Part shown: positions 34,352-40,606 of the stretch, in pieces
Layout: the number at the start of each line of letters is the position of its first letter
Numbering within the stretch: the first letter of the stretch is position 1
Assembly: GCA_041306075.1 (NCBI GenBank)
Contig: JBFYKH010000019.1
Location: forward strand, 1-53,406
Length of the DNA: 53,406 bases
Direction of reading: 5' to 3'
Source: JAHIYG01 sp041306075
GTDB lineage: Archaea > Altiarchaeota > Altiarchaeia > IMC4 > SCGC-AAA252-I15
Notes under the pieces: generated by a model
What the model was told of the DNA's origin: nothing
Databases searched by the model: none
The model's input: the letters and a program-made list of their open reading frames with translations, nothing else
Program-made: the position numbers and the translations under genes

Positions 34352-35683
34352 ATGGCAAACCCTCGGTACGCCCTGGCTTGCGCGCTCGCCGCCATGTTGG
34401 CGGCGCATGCCGCCTGCGCCCAGACGGAGGTCACCTTGCTGTCGAAGGACAGCGCCTGGACGTACAGCGACAGGAACGCCTGGCCGGGCAACGGATGGTT
34501 CATGCCCGACTTCGACGACTCGTCGTGGAAGGTGGGGAGGCCGTACTTCGTGGTCTCAGACCCGGGGAGGACTCCCCTCGCCAAAGGCAGCGAGCCGCAC
34601 CCCACGTACTATTTCAGAGCCGAGTTCCAGGTGCCAGACAGTGCGGACGTGGAGTCCATGGCGTACGACATAGACTATGACGACCAATACGCGGCGTATT
34701 TGAACGGCGTGCTCATTGACACGAGCGACAGGGCGGTCAACTGGAACAACCATCAGGCAAAGAGCGCCGTACTGCACAACTCGCTCGTAGACACGAACCC
34801 CAGCGAACCCCGGCGCCCGACGTACAGCTTCAAGCCAGCCGACATGGCGCTCATCAAGGACGGGAGAAACGTCCTTGCCGTTGCCATCAAACAGCACGGC
34901 CCCTCAAGCAGCGACGCCGCCTTCGACCTGAGGCTCGCCGGAAAATACCTGAGCGCCGAGGCCTCGGCGAAAAATGCCCTTGTCCGAATATTGGACGCCC
35001 TGGTTTACCCGCTCGCCGCGGCAGCAGTCCTCATGCTGGCGTACTACGCCTTCTTCAGGAGGACGGGCAAACCCGCTGCCGCCGGGCCCCAAAAGCCGCA
35101 GGACGAGCCGGCCCCGAAACATGACGACATCGGCCCCCGCATAACAGAGAGCCTCGTGGAAGCCGGCCCGAAGTCCGTCGTGCTCGTGTCCTCGACCAGC
35201 GAGCGGGAGCACGAGATACCAGCCGCCGTACTTGACGGGCTCGTGAGGCACATGGGGGCTGGGGTCGTCTACATCAGCTTCAGCAAGCCGTACGGCCTAC
35301 TGTCGGCCCAGATGCGCGACGCCGGCATACCGTCCGACGACGTGTACTTCATCGATTTGACGAGCATGATGGCCGGCAACGCATCAGCCAGGAACCAGAA
35401 CGTCGTGTACATAGAGAACCCGAGCAGCCTGGAGGAGGTGAGCATGCGCCTCGGCGGCATGATAGACAGGGTGAAGAGCGCCGGCAAATGCATCGTCCTG
35501 GACTCCATCTCGAGCCTCCTCATATACAACAAGGACAAGATAGTCAAGGAGTTCATACACTTCATGATAAACAAGGCGAAGCTGGAGGGCCTCGGCTGCG
35601 TGATACTGAGCACGGACAAGAGGGAGGCGGAGGAGCTCGTGAAGACCCTCACCCCCATGGTGGACAAGACGCTGAGGTTCTGA
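34352..35683 (+). CDS. Transmembrane protein: galactose-binding-like ectodomain plus P-loop-less KaiC-like domain
   Basis: 443 aa. Signal peptide (1-23, to AHAACA); a jelly-roll domain (~24-195) with the galactose-binding-like hallmarks WFMPDFDDSSWKVGRP, TYYFRAEFQVPD, DYDDQYAAYLNGVLID and a late NVLAVAI; one membrane helix (~210-230); a Pro-rich linker; and a cytosolic RecA-like domain (~262-443) closely related to the C-terminus of the preceding protein (VYFIDLTSMMAG, IENPSSLEEVSM, CIVLDSISSLLIYN) and likewise without Walker A. This joins an external glycan-binding-type module to an internal KaiC-like module, a receptor-like layout. ATG 34352 fits the signal peptide and TATA spacing. Confidence 0.78.
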   Translation: MANPRYALACALAAMLAAHAACAQTEVTLLSKDSAWTYSDRNAWPGNGWFMPDFDDSSWKVGRPYFVVSDPGRTPLAKGSEPHPTYYFRAEFQVPDSADVESMAYDIDYDDQYAAYLNGVLIDTSDRAVNWNNHQAKSAVLHNSLVDTNPSEPRRPTYSFKPADMALIKDGRNVLAVAIKQHGPSSSDAAFDLRLAGKYLSAEASAKNALVRILDALVYPLAAAAVLMLAYYAFFRRTGKPAAAGPQKPQDEPAPKHDDIGPRITESLVEAGPKSVVLVSSTSEREHEIPAAVLDGLVRHMGAGVVYISFSKPYGLLSAQMRDAGIPSDDVYFIDLTSMMAGNASARNQNVVYIENPSSLEEVSMRLGGMIDRVKSAGKCIVLDSISSLLIYNKDKIVKEFIHFMINKAKLEGLGCVILSTDKREAEELVKTLTPMVDKTLRF

Positions 35684-36453
35684 TGGAGATGAGACTCTAC
35701 GCCCTGCTCCTTGTGACGCTGATGCTCGGCTGCGCCGAACGGCCGGTTGAGGAGCCGGCGGCCCCGGCCTCCACCACGTTGGCGGACGCCCCTGCGGCGA
35801 CGTCAACTACCGCGGCCGAGATTCGGCCGACTACCACCGAGGCTCCGCCGTCCACCGCCCTAGAGCCGCCGGCCGTGAATCCGGCGAGGGAGTGCGCCAG
35901 CCTTAACGCGAGCTTCTGGAGGAGCCTCTGCAGGGACAGGTGGGCGTACATAACCCACGACGAATCCCTGTGCGGGACCGTGTACTGCACAGCCTACTTC
36001 CAAGGGCCCGGTATCTGCCAGGAGACGGGACTCGACAGCACGGACTGGAGGGGATACAAGATGAGGGCCTGCGAGGCCTGGGCGGCGGGGACCCCATACA
36101 AATGCGACACCGTCATGAAGAGCGGGGAGTGCATAAGATGGTATGCCATACTCCAAGGCAACCTGACGCTCTGCGAGACGGCCGACAGGAACGGGAGGGA
36201 GGCATGCGGAAGCGACATGGCTTACTGGAGGGGTGACCTCTCGTACTGCCGGGGATATAAGGCCGCCGAGAACAGGCTCGGCTGCGAGGCCGCGTACCAC
36301 ACGATGGCCGCCACCGACAGGTCGGACCCCGGATACTGCGCCCCCATCAGGCTCGCGAAGCCGCACGGCGACTGCCTTAAGGCTGCAGGCTACAGCGGCA
36401 GGCCTGAGGGGCATCCGCTCTACGGAATCGACAGGCAGATTATTTCCAGGTAG
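35683..36453 (+). CDS. Cys-rich lipoprotein-like secreted protein with Thr-rich linker
   Basis: 256 aa. Short signal peptide ending LLVTLMLGC, a lipobox-like site, then a Thr/Pro/Ala-rich stalk (~22-66) and a ~190-residue domain with about 17 Cys (RECASLNASFWRSLCRDR, CDTVMKSGECIRW, CETADRNGREACGSD, CRGYKAAENRLGCEA). The Cys pairs recur with C-x(6-12)-C spacing, suggesting helical disulphide hairpins. ATG overlaps the preceding stop as TGATG, so it is translated with the receptor-like protein. No known family. Confidence 0.72.
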   Translation: MEMRLYALLLVTLMLGCAERPVEEPAAPASTTLADAPAATSTTAAEIRPTTTEAPPSTALEPPAVNPARECASLNASFWRSLCRDRWAYITHDESLCGTVYCTAYFQGPGICQETGLDSTDWRGYKMRACEAWAAGTPYKCDTVMKSGECIRWYAILQGNLTLCETADRNGREACGSDMAYWRGDLSYCRGYKAAENRLGCEAAYHTMAATDRSDPGYCAPIRLAKPHGDCLKAAGYSGRPEGHPLYGIDRQIISR

Positions 36454-36454
36454 C

Positions 36455-37750
36455 CTATTTGCCCGCCTTCCTGAAGTCCCGGCCCGGATAGGCCGCCTTC
36501 CCGCCAAGCTGCTCTTCTATCCGGAGGAGCTGGTTGTATTTCGCGAGCCGTTCGCTCCTTGCGGGGGCGCCCGTCTTTATCTGCCCGGTGTCGAGGCCGA
36601 CTGCGACGTCCGCTATGAACGCGTCCTCTGTCTCCCCGGAGCGGTGGCTGACGGTGACGCACCAGCCGTTCTTGTACGACAGCTTAGCCGCGTCTATGGA
36701 CTCGCTGACGGAGCCTATCTGATTGACCTTCAAAAGGAGGGCGTTGCACGCCTTGCGCTCCGCCGCCATCCTGATACGCTCGACGTTGGTGACGAGGAGG
36801 TCGTCCCCGGTAATCTGCACCCTCCCGCCGAGCTTCTCGTTGATGAGCGACCAGCCCTCCCAGTCGTCCTCCGCCATCCCGTCCTCTATGGACAGTATCG
36901 GGTAGGTCTTGGACAGGCCGTCGTAGAAGTCGACCAGCTCAGCCGGAGAATACTTCCGCTCGCCTATCATGTAGTGGCCGCCGTCCTTGTAGTAGAATTC
37001 CGACGAAGCCGGGTCGAGCGCAATAGCCATCTCGCCGCCGTAGCCCGCCTCCTCAGCGGCCTTCACCATGAGCTCGAGCCGCTCCTGAGGCGTGTCTATC
37101 GGTGGCACGAAACCGCCCTCGTCGCCGAGCTGGACCGCGTGGACGCCGTACTTCTCCTTCAGCATCTTCTTGAGGGTGTGGTAGGTCTCGGCCCCCATCC
37201 TCAGGGCCTCCGCGAACGACTTCGCGCCGACGGGCATGTACATGTTCTCCTGTATGTCGTTCTCCTTCCCAGCGTGTTTGCCGCCGTTTATGACGTTCAG
37301 CTGCGGCACCGGAAGCGTCACCCCCTTCCGCCCAGACAGCGACGCTATGTGCGAGTAGACCGGCTTCCCGAGGGCGTCCGCCGCGGCCTTGCAGGCCGCC
37401 ATGCTGACGCCGAGTATCGCGTTCGCGCCGAGCACTCCCTTGTTCGCCGAGCCGTCCAGGTCAATCATCAGTTTGTCTAGTCCCCGCTGGTCGACGACGT
37501 CGTAGCCGACAACCTTCGGCGCGATGACCTTGTTGGCGTTCTCCACAGCCTTGAGTACGCCCTTCCCCTTGTACCGGGCCTTGTCGCCGTCCCTGAGCTC
37601 GACCGCCTCGTGGCTGCCGGTGGACGCCCCGCTCGGCACCATCGCCCTGTAGACGCCTTCAACGGTCTCCAAATCAACCTCGACTGTCGGATTGCCCCGC
37701 GAATCCAACACCTCCCTGGCGCGCAAACCCTTGACTTTCACAGAAAACAC
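36455..37750 (-). CDS. eno: Enolase
   Basis: 431 aa, full length. Catalyses 2-phosphoglycerate to phosphoenolpyruvate in glycolysis/gluconeogenesis. Conserved pieces: DSRGNPTVEV, PSGASTGSHEAVELRDGD, GDEGGFVPP, Mg ligands in LSIEDGMAEDDWEGW and TGDDLLVTN, the catalytic Lys in LLLKVNQIGS and SHRSGETEDAFIADVAVG. GTG start; a TATA-like CTTATTAA at ~37780-37787 lies about 30-37 nt upstream. It ends one base after the convergent lipoprotein-like gene. Confidence 0.98.
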   Translation of the reverse strand: MFSVKVKGLRAREVLDSRGNPTVEVDLETVEGVYRAMVPSGASTGSHEAVELRDGDKARYKGKGVLKAVENANKVIAPKVVGYDVVDQRGLDKLMIDLDGSANKGVLGANAILGVSMAACKAAADALGKPVYSHIASLSGRKGVTLPVPQLNVINGGKHAGKENDIQENMYMPVGAKSFAEALRMGAETYHTLKKMLKEKYGVHAVQLGDEGGFVPPIDTPQERLELMVKAAEEAGYGGEMAIALDPASSEFYYKDGGHYMIGERKYSPAELVDFYDGLSKTYPILSIEDGMAEDDWEGWSLINEKLGGRVQITGDDLLVTNVERIRMAAERKACNALLLKVNQIGSVSESIDAAKLSYKNGWCVTVSHRSGETEDAFIADVAVGLDTGQIKTGAPARSERLAKYNQLLRIEEQLGGKAAYPGRDFRKAGK

Positions 37751-37983
37751 CTGAAATTGGAGGAGATATGTGAAACCCGATTAATAAGCCTCTTCGTCCG
37801 TTATAGTATCACGCCCCCCACGAGGGTTACCTTAGGGGAGAACCGAAGACGAAACGTCGATCAATGAACCACGGGGTTAGCGCGGGGGCGACAATCTCAT
37901 AAAGCGCGCTTTGGGGCGCTTTATTCTTGAAGAGTCTGAGGTGTGCCCAATCCTTGGGTTGAGCCAGTATGTCGACTCTTCAA
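37751..37983 (-). other. Structured intergenic region upstream of eno, possible ncRNA
   Basis: 233 nt with no credible ORF but three strong helices. (1) A perfect 10-bp inverted repeat TTGAAGAGTC/GACTCTTCAA (37927-37936, 37974-37983) starts right at the stop codon of the upstream gene and encloses a second hairpin CCCAA/TTGGG (37946-37950, 37954-37958). (2) ATAAAGCGC/GCGCTTTAT (37899-37907, 37916-37924). (3) CGCCCCC/GGGGGCG (37812-37818, 37884-37890) closes a 65-nt region with smaller hairpins such as GACG-AAA-CGTC. The eno TATA box lies beyond it, so it is not simply an eno leader. Strand uncertain. Confidence 0.45.
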
Positions 37984-38673
37984 TCATGCTATAAACGGGT
38001 GTTCGCTCCTGGTCTCCCGGCCGTCCACCGTGAGCGTCCTCACTAGCCGCCCCTTCCGTTTCGCATGCAATCTCGCGTCTGTGGAGTTCATGCCGGCTGG
38101 TATGACAACCTCGTCTATTATCACCCTGTGCTCGACCTTCGCCTTCACGAAGTCGCCGGCTCCGAAGAACACCTCCTCCCTCAGCCCCGGGAGCGCCGAC
38201 AACGCCATGCTGCCTGAGAAGAACTCGAGCTCCTTCTCGCCGCCAGGCTTCGGAGGCTTCTTCTTGCACTTCATCTTCGCCTTCCCGCCCTGGAATGACA
38301 GGAGGACGCTCGCATGAGGCATCTTCCCGTAAAGCCCCGTCAGCACCTCAGACTGGATGGCGCCCTTCAGCTGGGCCGCGTAGTATCCCTGCTTCGGCTT
38401 GCTCTTGTCGTCGTACTCGACGGCGGCCGCGTCCAATATGGGCCTGAAGTCTATCTTCCCGTAGATGCCGCCTTCGACCTGGTATTCCCCGCCGCAGGAT
38501 GACGCCAGCTGCCCGACCGCGGTCGCGTACTCGACCGTGCCCTTGAACTTGACCTCCTTCCCCACGTCCGCCTCGCAGACGGGGCCGTCGAAGTCGCCGC
38601 GCCCGTACCTCGTGAACAGGAGGTGAACCCACTCCTCCTGCCGCCCCTCGAACAGCTGCCGTATGTAGTGCAT
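37984..38673 (-). CDS. Hypothetical protein, soluble
   Basis: 229 aa, no signal peptide or helix for the membrane. The N-terminus reads MHYIRQLFEGRQEEWVHLLFTRYGRGDFDGP; the rest is strand-rich with a Lys/Cys patch (KAKMKCKKKPPKPGG), VKAKVEHRVIIDEVVIP and a final ARLHAKRKGRLVRTLTV. The conserved-looking Cys and the long beta segments suggest a compact domain, but I do not recognise a family. The stop abuts the structured intergenic region. Confidence 0.65.
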   Translation of the reverse strand: MHYIRQLFEGRQEEWVHLLFTRYGRGDFDGPVCEADVGKEVKFKGTVEYATAVGQLASSCGGEYQVEGGIYGKIDFRPILDAAAVEYDDKSKPKQGYYAAQLKGAIQSEVLTGLYGKMPHASVLLSFQGGKAKMKCKKKPPKPGGEKELEFFSGSMALSALPGLREEVFFGAGDFVKAKVEHRVIIDEVVIPAGMNSTDARLHAKRKGRLVRTLTVDGRETRSEHPFIA

Positions 38674-38712
38674 TTTAACCCGGTGTCATATATTCAACAG
38701 ACAGCATAAAAA

Positions 38713-39222
38713 ATGGATTACGCCGGACTCCTCTTCCCAGAGCCGAACCCCCTCCAAGCCTACTGCCTCGTCTTCCTGGCAGGCACTCTTACCGTCTCGA
38801 GCCTCTCGGACCTGAGGAGGCTCGCGGCCCAGGCCGACTTCGCAGAGGTCTGGGGCGCGTACGCAGCCGCCATGTTCCTCGCCGACGCGTACCTGGGCCT
38901 GAGCGGACAGCTCGGGCTACTACCGTTCGTCATGAAATGGGTGCTGGTGGCCGCCGCCACGGCAGCCTCCTCGAAGGCCGGAAACCTCAGCCTCATGGAC
39001 TCCGCCGCCCTCGCAGCCCTCATGAGCACGCTCGCGCCCGGCTACGTCATCCTCGCCGCCCTCCTCACGCTCATAGCCAACGAGCTCATGAAGCCGCTCC
39101 TGGCAAGCCACGGCGAAGGGGGAGCCTACCCGTTCCTGCCGACCGTGCTACTCGTGAACGCGGCCATGCTAGCCATACTAGCCTCCGGCGGACTAGAGCC
39201 TTATCTCACAGCCTCGTCTTGA
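38713..39222 (+). CDS. Integral membrane protein, weakly A24 prepilin-peptidase-like
   Basis: 169 aa, about five helices. SSLSDLRRLAAQAD after the first helix resembles the first Asp motif of archaeal A24 peptidases (SDxRxR), and KAGNLSLMDSAALAAL could stand for the second (GxGD) motif, but the Gly residues are missing. Either a divergent or inactive A24 protein or an unrelated one. The 3' end overlaps the convergent deaminase gene by 22 nt. Confidence 0.5.
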   Translation: MDYAGLLFPEPNPLQAYCLVFLAGTLTVSSLSDLRRLAAQADFAEVWGAYAAAMFLADAYLGLSGQLGLLPFVMKWVLVAAATAASSKAGNLSLMDSAALAALMSTLAPGYVILAALLTLIANELMKPLLASHGEGGAYPFLPTVLLVNAAMLAILASGGLEPYLTASS

Positions 39223-40064
39223 AGACGGTTATCTCGTGGCTCCTCCAGCTGCCGCCCCCCCGACTCCACGCAATGCCGTTCGGCGCGCGTCGCCAGGAAA
39301 TGAGCCTTGTGGTACGGGAGCCCGTAGTTCTTCTGCAGATACTGTTCCACAGCCTCATGGACCAGGACCGCCTTGCGGCAGGACGGCTTCACATCCCGGT
39401 CGATGACGATGGTGTCGTCACCCCTCTTGTGACGCCAGTTCCCTATGTTCCTCATGTGCGGGACCGTCCTCACAGGATACGAGAGATGGCAGCCGTCGTA
39501 GACACCCTCTACCCTATCCTTCGTGACTTCGACGCCTGACATGTGCTCGCCCATGAAACCCTTGACCAGCCTCTTCTGCTCCCGCTCGGTGGGGTGGCGC
39601 CGCTTAAAACCCCGCCAGCGCCCGGGACGCTCGCCGATATCCTCCCCCCATAAACCCGGATTACCGCGGATGAAATCCTGCATCAACCGGATACAACCGC
39701 CGTCGTTAAGCACCCGGACGCGGACGCCGCGACCCCTCAGAAGAGACTCGGAACCCATGAAAGACCGGTTCTCCCCCACTACCACACGAGGGATGCCATA
39801 CAACAGCACAGCCCCCGAACACATGTCGCACGGAGACAACGTCGTGTAGAGCGTGCAACGCCTGTAAACGTCGGAGGAGAGCCTGCCCGCATCCTCAAGA
39901 CAATCCATCTCCGCATGCCTGACCACACTGCCCTCCTGCACCCGCCGGTTGCGGCCGCGGCCGATAATCCGGCCATCGCAGACCAGCACACTCCCCACCG
40001 GAATGCCCCCCTCGGACAAACCCAGCCTAGCCTCCGCCAAAGCCGCCCCCATGAAACGGTCCAT
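39201..40064 (-). CDS. Cytosine deaminase-like protein fused to an unknown HE-motif domain
   Basis: 287 aa. Residues 1-~148 are a zinc deaminase very like fungal cytosine deaminase: HAEMDCLEDAGR (50-61, zinc His and catalytic Glu), TTLSPCDMCSGAV (zinc Cys 79 and 82), YGIPRVVVGEN, and the late DFIRGNP...EDIGE (to 145) that Fcy1-type enzymes share. Residues ~150-287 form another domain with HEAVEQYLQ (H246, E247) and YHKAHFLATRAERHC, possibly a second metal site. It may salvage cytosine or act on a related base. TATA-like CATAAATA (minus, 40087-40094) is 23-30 nt upstream. Confidence 0.75.
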   Translation of the reverse strand: MDRFMGAALAEARLGLSEGGIPVGSVLVCDGRIIGRGRNRRVQEGSVVRHAEMDCLEDAGRLSSDVYRRCTLYTTLSPCDMCSGAVLLYGIPRVVVGENRSFMGSESLLRGRGVRVRVLNDGGCIRLMQDFIRGNPGLWGEDIGERPGRWRGFKRRHPTEREQKRLVKGFMGEHMSGVEVTKDRVEGVYDGCHLSYPVRTVPHMRNIGNWRHKRGDDTIVIDRDVKPSCRKAVLVHEAVEQYLQKNYGLPYHKAHFLATRAERHCVESGGRQLEEPRDNRLQDEAVR

Positions 40065-40142
40065 AAAAGGGAATTAGCCGCGAGCCTATTTATGCGGCCG
40101 CGCAGAAACCCCAGACCAACACCCAACAGACAGAAAACCTAG

Positions 40143-40150
40143 CATATAAA
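40143..40150 (+). promoter_or_regulatory. TATA box for tRNA-Trp
   Basis: CATATAAA about 34-41 nt before the mature tRNA 5' end, consistent with a short processed leader. A second TATA-like stretch (GTATAATAA, 40162-40170) is nearer. Confidence 0.4.
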
Positions 40151-40183
40151 CCCGGCAAACCGTATAATAAACCCACAAAATAT

Positions 40184-40428
40184 GGGGCTATGGGGTAACC
40201 CGGCATCCTAGTCGGCTCCAGCGAGCCCCTTTTCTTTCCGAAAAAGAAGAGGTGCTGCACCCCCCAAAAGAAAGGGCGTGCTGCTCAACAGTCTGGAGCG
40301 CTGAGCCTCCGAGGAGGAGGCGATGACGACAAATTGGTCAGCCCACGCAGAAAGCGGATGACGGCATGACAAGAGAATTAGGAGTTCGAAGTGACCGACC
40401 GATGGGGGTTCGAATCCCCCTGGCCCCA
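40184..40428 (+). tRNA. tRNA-Trp (CCA) with 172-nt intron
   Basis: Acceptor GGGGCTA (40184-40190) pairs with TGGCCCC (40421-40427), discriminator A 40428, no encoded CCA. D-stem GGG/CCT, anticodon stem GTCGG (40211-40215)/CCGAC (40395-40399), T-arm GGGGG-TTCGAAT-CCCCC. Anticodon CCA is at 40218-40220. The intron (40222-40393) splits positions 37 and 38: bulges AG^C and TG^A flank a four-pair central helix CTCC/GAAG (one mismatch), with GAGC/GTTC inside, a near-canonical bulge-helix-bulge for the archaeal splicing endonuclease. Exons total 73 nt. Confidence 0.93.
40222..40393 (+). ncRNA. tRNA-Trp intron carrying box C/D-like methylation guide
   Basis: Inside the intron, D-type box CTGA (40301-40304) and C-type box ATGACGA (40323-40329) are joined by a 6-bp stem GCCTCC/GGAGGC, forming a plausible kink-turn. 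Just before CTGA, GTCTGGAGC (40291-40299) is complementary to GCTCCAGAC, which exists only in the spliced anticodon arm. The fifth base upstream of CTGA pairs with C34, so the D+5 rule predicts Cm34. A further ATGACGG (40358-40364) may be C'. Intron guides for tRNA-Trp are known in Haloferax and Pyrococcus. Confidence 0.7.
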
Positions 40429-40431
40429 TAA

Positions 40432-40454
40432 GGCGGGAGGGTCATCCTCCCGCC
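40432..40454 (+). terminator. Strong hairpin downstream of tRNA-Trp
   Basis: Perfect 9-bp inverted repeat GGCGGGAGG / CCTCCCGCC with a 5-nt loop (GTCAT), four bases after the tRNA. No T-run follows directly, so it may act in 3' processing or protection rather than termination. The next ~150 nt up to the end of the convergent gene at 40607 hold no supported gene. Confidence 0.5.
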
Positions 40455-40606
40455 AACCCACTAATTGAAGGAATCCGGGGACTTTTGGTCCTTGGCTTGG
40501 CTACTCCCATGCTGGCGGAAGTACAGAGGATATCATTCATAGTAGCATTAGTTGTCGAACTCGTCCAGGGTGGGATTACTTCCGGCGTAATATGCTTAAT
40601 TCTCGG

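Noticed and set aside
37812..37890. Possible tRNA (7-bp closing stem, three arms)
   Set aside because: No T-loop GGTTCRA consensus and no proper D-arm or anticodon arm on either strand.
37751..37983. RNase P or SRP RNA
   Set aside because: None of the conserved sequence blocks of either RNA is visible and the region is too short.
40208..40429. 73-aa minus-strand ORF beginning MGPGGFEPP
   Set aside because: It is the antisense reading of the tRNA-Trp T-arm and intron, a well-known false ORF type.
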